DNA of 6,277 nt from JBNKFQ01 sp050289385 (GTDB taxonomy: Bacteria > Pseudomonadota > Gammaproteobacteria > Pseudomonadales > Porticoccaceae): contig JBNKFQ010000157.1 of NCBI GenBank assembly GCA_050289385.1, positions 1 to 6,277 of the forward strand. Direction: 5' to 3'. The notes under the pieces are model-generated. The model was not told the DNA's origin. It saw only the letters and a program-made list of their open reading frames with translations, and searched no databases. Below are positions 1-5,597 of the stretch, piece after piece (the first letter of the stretch is position 1; each line of letters opens with the position of its first letter). The position numbers and the translations under genes were made by a program.

Positions 1-278
1 AAACAGATATCAATGCGCCCAATGAATACATTGGCGATATCACTGGCGACCTTTCGTCCCGACACGGTATGATCAACGGCACACATGCATTGGCCAATGG
101 CCGAGTTAAAATTAGCGCCAAAATTCCACTCAGCGCGCTCAATGGCTACCAGTCAAAGCTGAAATCCCTGACCGCAGGCGAAGGCAGTTACACAATAGAG
201 TTCAGTCATTACCAGCCGGTGCCCGAGAATGTGCAGGCGGAGTTAAGCAAGGCATTCAGGCCGGGAGAGGTAGGTTAG
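1..278 (+). CDS. fusA: Elongation factor G (EF-G), C-terminal end, 5' truncated by window edge
   Basis: This is the last 91 or so codons of an EF-G family translational GTPase, which drives ribosomal translocation or, for some paralogues, ribosome recycling. The reading frame is open from base 3 and ends with TAG at 276-278. The end of domain IV and domain V are recognisable: EYIGDITGDLSSRHGMINGT matches the conserved EF-G pattern GDxxGDLxxRRGxIxG, followed by IPLSALNGYQSKLKSLTAGE and then GSYTIEFSHYQPVPENV, the usual C-terminal block. The GTPase domain lies outside the window. SRHG replaces the commoner RRRG, the tail is FRPGEVG, and a terminator rather than tuf follows. This suggests a stand-alone EF-G paralogue (FusA2/FusB type) rather than the str-operon copy, which is an inference. 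The gene converges on the receptor gene and has no obvious functional link to it. Confidence 0.9.
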   Translation, partial: TDINAPNEYIGDITGDLSSRHGMINGTHALANGRVKISAKIPLSALNGYQSKLKSLTAGEGSYTIEFSHYQPVPENVQAELSKAFRPGEVG

Positions 279-290
279 ACAATTTCGAAC

Positions 291-315
291 TCCGGACCCA
301 GAGTCCCGGATTTTT
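291..315 (+). terminator. Rho-independent terminator of the EF-G gene
   Basis: Thirteen bases after the EF-G stop codon, TCCGG (291-295) pairs with CCGGA (306-310). One bulged C and an inner AC/GT pair close a CCAGA loop, and TTTTT (311-315) follows at once. Position, GC-rich stem and T-run fit an intrinsic terminator for the + strand gene. Confidence 0.65.
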
Positions 316-358
316 GCCCCTGGATTCGCAGATTCGGTGGTATAGATGGTCCCGTTAA

Positions 359-391
359 ATCATTCTCCCCAAATCAATTGAGGAGAATGAT
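359..391 (-). terminator. 10-bp perfect inverted repeat downstream of the receptor gene
   Basis: ATCATTCTCC (359-368) and GGAGAATGAT (382-391) are perfect reverse complements around a 13-nt loop. The repeat starts about 40 nt past the receptor stop codon. Read on the - strand, the tail after the stem is only TTAACGGG, a poor T-run, so this may be a weak terminator or an mRNA 3'-end stabilising hairpin. A second small stem, AGAGT (393-397) with ACTCT (404-408), sits next to it. Receptor 2 also has a 10-bp hairpin after its stop, with GAGAGTGG in the same flanking position on the + strand. Confidence 0.4.
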
Positions 392-430
392 GAGAGTGGG
401 ACAACTCTTCCTGGCGGCTTCGTGTCGCAC

Positions 431-3073
431 TCAGAAGTGGTAGCTGAAATTCAAGCCCATCGTTCTGGGGCGAAGTCGATAGGCACGAGTGCTCCCGTAG
501 GTTCCAAGTGGGCTCGTCCAGGTCAGATCATCGGCATTGGTGAGATTATGAACAAACAGATCAATATCCACGTTGCGAATGGAGACTCCAGCCTTAATAT
601 GTACTTGATGATAATCACCCGAAGAGGGTATTGACGCTGGCTGAGCTACAAAAGTGTCATATGGGCCGACATAAGCGTAGTCAATTCGCGTGAAGGCCGG
701 GTAACCACCCACGTCAAAACCATACTCAAGGCCGGCACTCAGATTGAAATCCGCTGACCCCGGTAGATCATCGCCCTTGTCGCCGATCCCGTAACTTTCC
801 TTCGCCAGTTTTGCCTCATTCCAGGACGCACTCAAATCCAGCAGCAGATTATCGGTCACGCTCAATCTGGACTCCAACTCAATACCTTGCGAGGTGGATT
901 CGCCAACATTAATGCTTGTTCCGCCAGTACCACAGGCCAGAGCAACCCAGACTGGCAGGCCTTGCCAATCTATATGGTAAAGCGAAGCGTTGAAGGTGCC
1001 ACGATTGTCGGCGAAGGATGTTTTATATCCCAGTTCAAAATTTTCCAGCGTATCGGGATCGGTGCCCGTGCGAACGGGTACTCTTGTGCCGTTCACCAGG
1101 TCATAAAATCCGTTATCGTCGCATTGCGGTATATAAGGATTCGCATCACCCAAGCGAAAACCCTCACTCCACTGGGCATAAACCAGCGTATCTTCGTTCG
1201 GCGTCCAGGATAAATTGGCCTTGTAACTCTGGTCCTTGTAGTTATAGGCCGCATCAGTCGTCAGGATGGGTGAAAGTGTTGCATACCAAAAACCGTTAGC
1301 AATGACTTGGTATGTCTGATCATAGTCGTAGTGGCGTAGTCCTAGTGTTGCGCTAATCTGATCGGTGATGTCATAAGTCAATTCGCCAAAAAAGGCCTTT
1401 TGTTTGATGGACTTGGGTTGTGTGTCCTGATGCCATACCGTCCACGCAAATCCGGCTGGTGCGTCGGACGGTATTGCCTGGGTAAAACCAAGGAAAGCTT
1501 GCAAATCCGTTGCGTAATCTGCCGCCTTTTCGGTACTGCCGGAAAAGCCTTCCGCGTAAACGTCTCTTGAATCCTTGTCTTCATAATAAATGCCCGCCAA
1601 TATTTGTAGTGGACCATCAAAATTCGAGGTAAAACGCAGTTCCTCTACAAAGTTATCAAGATACTTTAGAGCCACTGAGCGATAGGGGCCAGGCGTAAAA
1701 CTTAAGTGTGTCCAACCTTCGTTTCGTGAACCCTCATATTTAACCCAGGATGTTGAGCTGTGTATGCTTCCCCAACCCAGGTCATAGTCCACAAGGACAT
1801 TAGTCAGGCGAGGCTCTGCCTGCAGCCCCTCAGGACCCATTGAGTCACCTTCGGAGGTCTGAGGTGCCGCGCTTCCAGGTAAAAGACCAATTTGTTGGTA
1901 AGTGCCTGGAAGATCCAGGTTGACTTCAGAGATTCCTTGCTGCTTTGTATCCTGTCTGGCATAGGTCACTGTAATTGCCAATTGATCGGTCGCCTGCCAC
2001 AGGGCGGACAGCCGGAAACCAGTGGTTTCATCATTGCCAATGTCATCGATATCCCTGGCCACACCACCGTAGGCTTGTGCTTTATCGAGAACAGCATTGC
2101 TTCCCTGATAGCTCCCCGCGATGTTTTCAATATAACCACTATTGTCCACACGGTAGGCCACAGCTCTGACAGCCAGCTTGTCCTCTATCAATGGCAGATT
2201 GAATACACCCTCAAGCGTCGTGTTGTTGCCCCCCAACTCGCCCGTGTGTGAATATCCCGCTGAAATCGAGCCCGATATCTGCGTGAGATCGGGTTCCGCG
2301 GGAATAATACGTACGGTACCACCCATGGAGCCAGAGCCATAGAGTGTTCCCTGGGGGCCTCTGAGAACTTCAACTCGCTCTATATCCACCATCCTGAAAT
2401 CAGCATGGCCCGAGCCGTAGAGCCCGATGCCCGTGACCGGGGTTTCACCAAAATAGGCGCCGACCGCTTCGTTCTCGAATGCGGGGTCGACGGCAATGCC
2501 TCGCATAACGATAGAGTTTTGTCCGGCGCCTCTTTCCTGTATGGTTACGCCCGGCAGGGTGCTGAGATAATCCCCCATTTGCACAAGCCCGCGTTTGTCA
2601 ATGGTGTCGCCGCCCAACGCGCTGATGGACATGGCGGTGTCCTGCAAAGATGTCTCTCTTTTTGTTGCTGTAATAACCATTTCTTCTATTTCAGAAGTTG
2701 GTCTTTTTTCTACTTCACGACTGGCTTGTTCTTGCTGCTTCAGCAACAAAACACCAGATCCATTGCCTTCAAACACCAGGCCCGAACCTTTGAGCATTTG
2801 TTGCAGAGCTTCCTCGGCGGTGTAATTGCCATTAATCGGATTAACCGTCAGACCGGCGACCAATTTGGTAGGAAACAGCACTTGTCTGTCCGCAACCAGG
2901 CCAAATTCTTTCAAGGCAGCATCCAGACTTTGTTCAGAAATAGAAAAATGAAAGGTGGTTTTTTCTTGTGCTGCTATCGGCATAGCCAGCAGTGATGACA
3001 ACAGTAACATTCCCCCTACAGGAACTTTCCTGAACTGGAACTTTTTTCTGTTTACTAATTTACAGGTTTTCAT
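431..3073 (-). CDS. TonB-dependent outer-membrane receptor with FecA-type N-terminal signalling (STN) domain
   Basis: The 880-residue protein is predicted to import a ligand across the outer membrane using TonB-ExbBD energy and to signal to FecR. A signal peptide (about 1-35, basic start then GMLLLSSLLAMPIAAQ) is followed by an STN domain (about 40-112), a TonB-box-like segment EMVITATK (131-138), a plug (about 140-260, with VEVLRGPQGTLYGSGSMGG at 234-252) and a 22-strand-type beta barrel ending in the aromatic C-terminus NFSYHF. The full set of transducer-receptor domains is present and the length is normal. ATG at 3073 has AGGAAGAG upstream (AGGA spaced 8 nt), which fixes the start. The gene lies 111 nt after fecR on the same strand, with a putative ECF promoter in that gap. 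The substrate cannot be read from sequence. Siderophores are the classical case, but relatives of this type also take up carbohydrates or other compounds. Two cysteines in the C-terminal third (YIPQC and VALAC) might form a loop disulfide, which is a guess. Confidence 0.93.
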   Translation of the reverse strand: MKTCKLVNRKKFQFRKVPVGGMLLLSSLLAMPIAAQEKTTFHFSISEQSLDAALKEFGLVADRQVLFPTKLVAGLTVNPINGNYTAEEALQQMLKGSGLVFEGNGSGVLLLKQQEQASREVEKRPTSEIEEMVITATKRETSLQDTAMSISALGGDTIDKRGLVQMGDYLSTLPGVTIQERGAGQNSIVMRGIAVDPAFENEAVGAYFGETPVTGIGLYGSGHADFRMVDIERVEVLRGPQGTLYGSGSMGGTVRIIPAEPDLTQISGSISAGYSHTGELGGNNTTLEGVFNLPLIEDKLAVRAVAYRVDNSGYIENIAGSYQGSNAVLDKAQAYGGVARDIDDIGNDETTGFRLSALWQATDQLAITVTYARQDTKQQGISEVNLDLPGTYQQIGLLPGSAAPQTSEGDSMGPEGLQAEPRLTNVLVDYDLGWGSIHSSTSWVKYEGSRNEGWTHLSFTPGPYRSVALKYLDNFVEELRFTSNFDGPLQILAGIYYEDKDSRDVYAEGFSGSTEKAADYATDLQAFLGFTQAIPSDAPAGFAWTVWHQDTQPKSIKQKAFFGELTYDITDQISATLGLRHYDYDQTYQVIANGFWYATLSPILTTDAAYNYKDQSYKANLSWTPNEDTLVYAQWSEGFRLGDANPYIPQCDDNGFYDLVNGTRVPVRTGTDPDTLENFELGYKTSFADNRGTFNASLYHIDWQGLPVWVALACGTGGTSINVGESTSQGIELESRLSVTDNLLLDLSASWNEAKLAKESYGIGDKGDDLPGSADFNLSAGLEYGFDVGGYPAFTRIDYAYVGPYDTFVAQPASIPSSGDYHQVHIKAGVSIRNVDIDLFVHNLTNADDLTWTSPLGTYGSTRAYRLRPRTMGLNFSYHF

Positions 3074-3127
3074 TGCACTCTTCCTGTGTTTTCACTGATT
3101 GGTAGTGGTTTGCCATTTTTGGCTTTC

Positions 3128-3162
3128 CTTTCAACGAGTGAACAAAGTTTTCCCTCACCCCC
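3128..3162 (-). promoter_or_regulatory. Putative FecI-type ECF promoter of the receptor gene
   Basis: On the - strand GGGGGTG (3162-3156) is followed after exactly 14 bases by TCACTCGTTGAAAG (3141-3128). The same arrangement occurs upstream of fecI (4972-5006). The two 35-bp blocks agree at 24 of 35 positions, counted by eye, with matches concentrated in the two ends. Read as a promoter, the -35 element is GGTGAGG and the -10 element contains CGTT, 16 bases apart. CGT at -10 is typical of iron-starvation/FecI-like ECF sigma factors. Transcription would begin near 3125-3128, giving a leader of about 50 nt before the receptor ATG. Confidence 0.6.
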
Positions 3163-3184
3163 TATTTGACATATTTTTACACAA

Positions 3185-4297
3185 TTATTTTGAGCGATGT
3201 AATTCAATCAAATCGTAACGCACACGATCGGCTTTTATGGGAAAGTAATACTCCACGGCTTGTACAAATGCCATTGTGTCACCTGCATCAAATATTCCAC
3301 TTACCGCGTATTCGCTATCCTGTTGTCCACTTTTCAACAACACTTCGCTGCCTGGCGCTCCGTCGGGAATAACTATTTTGATATGCGAATGACGGTTCAT
3401 ACGGATAATGGCCAACGCGAGATCATCGCCATCAAAAATCAACTTACCCTGACGCCAGGCAGTAATCTTGTTCAGGTCAACTTTTTCCTGCACGTTGACC
3501 ATACCATTATGCCAGGCAATCAATTGCTGTCCTGGTTCCAGATTATAAACTTTGGACGAATTATCTTGTGGGTTTGACCTCGCTGTATCGCTGTTCCTGT
3601 CTGCAGCATTACTGACAGCCACCCTCCCTTCGGTCAGGGTCACCAGCATTCGATCATCCATTAACTCGACATTAAAAGCCGTACCCAGGGCGGCTATTGT
3701 TTTGCCGCCAGCCTGAACATCAAAAGGCCTCGTTGCATCCACGGCAACATCAAAATAGGCTTGTCCCTCAAGCAATTTAACCCTTCTTTGTTGCGGTGAA
3801 TAATCAACGGCAATACGGCTCTGTGCATCCAGCGATACGCGGCTGTTATCGGCCAGACTGATTACACGTGTCTCTCCTGTACCAGAGGCGTACTGTTTAA
3901 TTGCAACGTGCGCATCCTGCCAGAGTGTAGCGGACCACCGATTTGTCGCAACCAGATAAACAAGCGGCAATGCCAACACAACCACAGCCGCTGTAGCCAG
4001 CCATAGCCAACGCCGCCGGGACCTGGCGCGGAACGACGCATCAGCCAATGCCGCGCGGCGCGCCCGTTCAATACCGGGGTCATTGGCCAATTGGTCCATA
4101 GCACCCCAGGCACGCTGAATCTTTGCATAGGCCTCACTATGTTTTGGGTCTGCCTGCAACCACTGCTCAAGCTCGCTATCGGCACTTGCGCCACTACCTT
4201 GAACCGAGCGCTGCTGCAAAAACCTGACGGCCGTATTTTCCAGCAAGCGTTCTTGCATCTCAGGCTCAACAGCTCTGTTTTCGCTATCTGATTTCAT
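3185..4297 (-). CDS. fecR: FecR-family anti-sigma factor / transmembrane signal transducer
   Basis: The 370-residue inner-membrane protein is expected to bind the FecI sigma factor in the cytoplasm and the receptor STN domain in the periplasm. Residue positions count from the ATG at 4297. A cytoplasmic FecR N-terminal (DUF4880-like) region covers about 15-85, with W46 and HSEAYAKIQRAW (53-64). One membrane span lies at about 97-117 (WLWLATAAVVVLALPLVYLV). The FecR domain at about 135-229 includes TRVISLADNSRVSLDAQSRI, VKLLEGQAYFDVAV and AALGTAFNVEL. A C-terminal domain (about 288-370, from ITAWRQGKLIFD) is the part that meets the receptor. An upstream in-frame GTG (4309) would add four residues but has no ribosome binding site. 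The ATG has AAAGG 11 nt before it, so it is preferred. The gene lies 62 nt after fecI and 111 nt before the receptor gene, probably co-transcribed with fecI. A single intact polypeptide suits the classical FecR mechanism. Whether it is self-cleaved like Pseudomonas FoxR cannot be told. Confidence 0.92.
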   Translation of the reverse strand: MKSDSENRAVEPEMQERLLENTAVRFLQQRSVQGSGASADSELEQWLQADPKHSEAYAKIQRAWGAMDQLANDPGIERARRAALADASFRARSRRRWLWLATAAVVVLALPLVYLVATNRWSATLWQDAHVAIKQYASGTGETRVISLADNSRVSLDAQSRIAVDYSPQQRRVKLLEGQAYFDVAVDATRPFDVQAGGKTIAALGTAFNVELMDDRMLVTLTEGRVAVSNAADRNSDTARSNPQDNSSKVYNLEPGQQLIAWHNGMVNVQEKVDLNKITAWRQGKLIFDGDDLALAIIRMNRHSHIKIVIPDGAPGSEVLLKSGQQDSEYAVSGIFDAGDTMAFVQAVEYYFPIKADRVRYDLIELHRSK

Positions 4298-4313
4298 GCC
4301 CGCCTGCACCTTT

Positions 4314-4358
4314 GTTAGTAGTCACAACATTGGTCGTAACAACCCTGCTCATCACAAC
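4314..4358 (-). repeat. Three degenerate 15-bp tandem units in the fecI-fecR gap
   Basis: On the + strand the gap reads GTTAGTAGTCACAAC, ATTGGTCGTAACAAC, CCTGCTCATCACAAC and then GTTAGT, so each 15-base unit ends in (A/C)ACAAC. In the mRNA (- strand) this is a series of GUUGUN units lying just upstream of the fecR ribosome binding site. The middle 12 bases of each unit are poorly conserved, so this is an old or weak repeat. It may matter for translation of fecR or simply be slippage. Confidence 0.45.
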
Positions 4359-4359
4359 G

Positions 4360-4920
4360 TTAGTCCTCCATGTGGCTGGCCAGTCGCGCCAGCGCCTTGG
4401 CGATATGTTTTTCCACACCGCTTTTGGAAATACCATAAAGGTCGGCAATTTCCTGATAGGTTTTGTTCTCAAGCCGCAGCAGCAGAAACATATTGCGGGT
4501 TTTATCGGTGAGAGTGTCGAGCGCTGCTGCTGCGGATTGCAGAATCTCTCGCGATTCCAGCAGACGCTCGGGAGCCAGTTTGTCATCCTGCGGCTCCCAC
4601 TCACTGGCGGCTTCATTTTTTACCCATACATTGCGGCTCTTGTGGCTGCGCCAACGGTCCCGCAGCAAATTGGCAGCCACGGTGAAAAGAAAGGCCTCCA
4701 TTTTCTCAGAAGGAATATCCTGGGTGCGAGGCAGTATTTTCAGAAATACCTGCTGTGTCAGGTCTTCGGCTTCGGCGCGATCGGCCACACTGCGCAGAAA
4801 ATAGCTCAACAACGGCGTGTGATAACCCATGACCAGCTCGTGCAGCCGCTGCTCACGGTCTGCACCTGGTGGGCCATCGTTTCCTGTGCCACTATTCAGT
4901 GTCGCCATCTCCCGCGCCAT
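4360..4920 (-). CDS. fecI: FecI-family ECF RNA polymerase sigma factor
   Basis: The 186-residue protein directs RNA polymerase to the receptor promoter when FecR is activated. Sigma region 2 spans about residues 25-95 (core-binding segment AEAEDLTQQVFLKIL, then promoter-melting segment AFLFTVAANLLRDRWRSHKS). Region 4 spans about 134-180 (LDTLTDKTRNMFLLLRLENK, then the helix-turn-helix YQEIADLYGISKSGVEKHIA). There is no region 3, as expected for ECF (group IV) sigma factors, and the length is typical. The start is ATG at 4920, which has GGAGAGG (4926-4932) spaced 5 nt. A TTG at 4935 extends the frame but has no binding site and falls at or before the likely start of one promoter. ATG 4908 has GGGAG directly abutting it, which is too close. 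It is the first gene of the fecI-fecR-receptor set, all on one strand. An ECF-type motif upstream suggests autoregulation, unlike E. coli fecI. Confidence 0.93.
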   Translation of the reverse strand: MAREMATLNSGTGNDGPPGADREQRLHELVMGYHTPLLSYFLRSVADRAEAEDLTQQVFLKILPRTQDIPSEKMEAFLFTVAANLLRDRWRSHKSRNVWVKNEAASEWEPQDDKLAPERLLESREILQSAAAALDTLTDKTRNMFLLLRLENKTYQEIADLYGISKSGVEKHIAKALARLASHMED

Positions 4921-4940
4921 GCCAGCCTCTCCCAACAGTG

Positions 4941-4970
4941 TTTATAGCGCTATCCCCTACCTCCTGTCAC
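4941..4970 (-). promoter_or_regulatory. Sigma70-like promoter for fecI
   Basis: On the - strand GTGACA (4970-4965, five of six to TTGACA) is separated by 18 bp from TATAAA (4946-4941, five of six to TATAAT). Transcription would start around 4933-4935, only about 14 nt before the fecI ATG but still including its GGAGAGG site. A 10-bp palindrome ATAGCGCTAT (4944-4953) overlaps the -10 element and could be an operator. No convincing Fur box was seen. Confidence 0.5.
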
Positions 4971-4971
4971 T

Positions 4972-5006
4972 CTTCCAACGAGTGAGTGCAGCAAAACCAC
5001 ACCCCC
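4972..5006 (-). promoter_or_regulatory. Putative FecI-type ECF promoter of fecI (autoregulation)
   Basis: On the - strand GGGGGTG (5006-5000), 14 bases, then TCACTCGTTGGAAG (4985-4972). It is the same bipartite motif, with the same spacing, as in front of the receptor gene. It ends two bases upstream of the sigma70-like promoter, so fecI may have tandem promoters: a constitutive one and one that responds to its own product. From this site the leader would be about 45 nt. Confidence 0.55.
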
Positions 5007-5016
5007 GGACGGGGGT
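5001..5016. repeat. GC-rich 6-bp hairpin overlapping the fecI ECF -35 element
   Basis: ACCCCC (5001-5006), loop GGAC, GGGGGT (5011-5016). On the + strand ATTTTCTT follows (5017-5024), so it could act as an intrinsic terminator protecting the fecI region from + strand transcription. On the - strand one arm is the GGGGGT of the proposed -35 element. Which role matters cannot be told from sequence. Confidence 0.4.
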
Positions 5017-5248
5017 ATTTTCTTAAATGGTTTGTCAGGGGCAGTTTGTGGCGCAGGTTCAGCAAAGCGAAATCCGGGAATACCGCCCTATACAGTCCCG
5101 GCACATTCCTGCGAACGGCGCGCCCCCGGAATGTACATACAATAAATCAGGGTGTTTACCGAAAATTAAGGCGCAGGGTCACCCGGAGCCACAACATAGG
5201 CAACAACAACTTGAGCAACAATCTGGACCAACCAACAACAACCAAAGC

Positions 5249-5290
5249 AACAACCAGGACAGCCATAAGAACAACAAGGACAGCCATAAA
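5249..5290 (+). repeat. 21-bp tandem duplication containing AGGACAGCCATAA
   Basis: Units 5249-5269 and 5270-5290 are directly adjacent and identical at 19 of 21 positions. Each carries AGGACAGCCATAA. An inverted copy of its core (ATGGCTGTCCT, 5306-5316) follows, so the duplication gives the downstream hairpin two possible left arms. Confidence 0.75.
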
Positions 5291-5329
5291 CGGCTAAATC
5301 AATTGATGGCTGTCCTGGAAATTATTTTT
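5277..5329 (+). terminator. Hairpin with T-rich tail, possible intrinsic terminator
   Basis: AGGACAGCCAT (5277-5287) pairs perfectly with ATGGCTGTCCT (5306-5316) around an 18-nt loop. AAATTATTTTT ends at 5329, with the T-rich part starting six bases past the stem. The alternative arm CCAGGACAGCCAT (5254-5266) makes a 13-bp perfect stem with 5306-5318 and a 39-nt loop. The long loops and the offset T-run make this a moderate terminator candidate. No matching T-run is seen on the - strand. Confidence 0.4.
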
Positions 5330-5332
5330 CTA

Positions 5333-5406
5333 AAAAGCAATATATTTGATGCTTTCAAGTCATTACAGCCATCAAAAAACAAAAATGCAGCATATATATT
5401 GCTTTT
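5333..5406. repeat. 13-bp perfect inverted repeat, AT-rich
   Basis: AAAAGCAATATAT (5333-5345) and ATATATTGCTTTT (5394-5406) are exact reverse complements. After a 3-nt bulge, ATGC (5349-5352) and GCAT (5390-5393) extend the pairing. The interior, rich in A, also holds ACAGCCATCAA, which resembles the repeat core at 5256-5268. It could form a long cruciform or RNA stem. It could also be a remnant of a small mobile element, but no target-site duplication was recognised. Confidence 0.6.
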
Positions 5407-5551
5407 CGATGGCTTTCGCACGAAAAGTGTGAAAAGCACTGGAAATTGCCCCTTGCCCCCGACTAATGTCGTGGCTTGGCCAAGTAGTATGTGTTGAGAA
5501 GCTTTGCGGAGTTATTTTGGGAATGGCCGCTTGAGGAAAGGCAGTATTTGA

Positions 5552-5580
5552 ACCGGTTATGCCTTTTGGACATAACCGGT
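5552..5580 (-). terminator. 10-bp perfect hairpin just after the receptor 2 stop codon
   Basis: ACCGGTTATG (5552-5561) and CATAACCGGT (5571-5580) are exact reverse complements with a 9-nt loop that can add two C-G pairs. The hairpin lies 17 nt past the receptor 2 stop. The - strand tail TCAAATACTG has no real T-run, so it is either an atypical terminator or a 3'-end stabiliser that protects the receptor mRNA. Confidence 0.5.
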
Positions 5581-5597
5581 GTGGAGAGTGGTTATTT

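Larger units (their letters stand above)
5075..5330 (+). ncRNA. Candidate small RNA with CA-rich Hfq/Crc-type motifs (hypothetical)
   Basis: The + strand has three AANAANAA sites, at 5202-5209, 5234-5241 and 5267-5277 (the last is two overlapping copies). They are spaced about 33 nt apart in a C/A-rich stretch, followed by a hairpin and ATTATTTTTC. In Pseudomonas, CrcZ/CrcY-type RNAs carry repeated AANAANAA sites that bind Hfq and relieve Crc-dependent repression. The AAC triplets also fit the Hfq distal-face (A-R-N) pattern. A possible sigma54 site with the invariant GG-N10-GC spacing (TGGCGCAGGTTCAGCA, 5049-5064) would start transcription near 5075, but such a match is common by chance. TACAAT (5138-5143) is an alternative -10 without a good -35. 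Both ends are uncertain. The protein families that would prove a Crc system are not in the window. Confidence 0.25.
5017..5597. other. Gene-free stretch of about 580 bp between receptor 2 and the fecI promoters
   Basis: No convincing protein gene was found on either strand. The left part (5025-5190) has short inverted repeats: CCGGGA 5074-5079 with TCCCGG 5096-5101, and ACATTCC 5103-5109 with GGAATGT 5128-5134. The middle (5190-5320) is CAA-rich with a 21-bp tandem repeat and a hairpin. 5333-5440 is AT-rich with a 13-bp inverted repeat and several overlapping small stems around TTTCGCACGAAA (5414-5425). 5441-5550 shows only a 10-bp palindrome CTTGGCCAAG (5475-5484). The long open frame at 5027-5497 (+) has no ribosome binding site and no protein-like composition. 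Confidence 0.6.

Noticed and set aside
422..634. 70-codon + strand frame in front of the receptor 3' end
   Set aside because: It overlaps the conserved C-terminal barrel residues of the receptor, and no ribosome binding site precedes the ATG.
2405..2995. 196-codon open frame on the + strand
   Set aside because: It lies wholly antisense to the receptor gene, has no recognisable domain and looks like a reverse-strand shadow.
3060..3116. 18-codon upstream frame (MANHYQSV...) overlapping the receptor start
   Set aside because: Its AGGA site lies at or before the predicted transcript start, so it is probably not translated. It is kept in mind as a possible leader peptide.
4298..4309. GTG start for fecR adding four residues
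   Set aside because: No ribosome binding site at usable distance, whereas AAAGG is placed 11 nt before the ATG at 4297.
4312..4947. 211-codon open frame on the + strand
   Set aside because: It is antisense to the clearly recognisable FecI gene, and its composition and lack of motifs fit a shadow.
5190..5290. CRISPR-like or satellite array in the CAA-rich tract
   Set aside because: There are only two copies of a 21-bp unit without spacers, and the CAA runs are irregular, so this is not a CRISPR array.
5027..5497. 156-codon + strand frame with a 7-residue repeat (NNQDSHK, NNKDSHK)
   Set aside because: The 21-bp repeat happens to keep frame, but there is no ribosome binding site, no domain, and Q/N runs come from the CAA tract. 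It is more likely non-coding.
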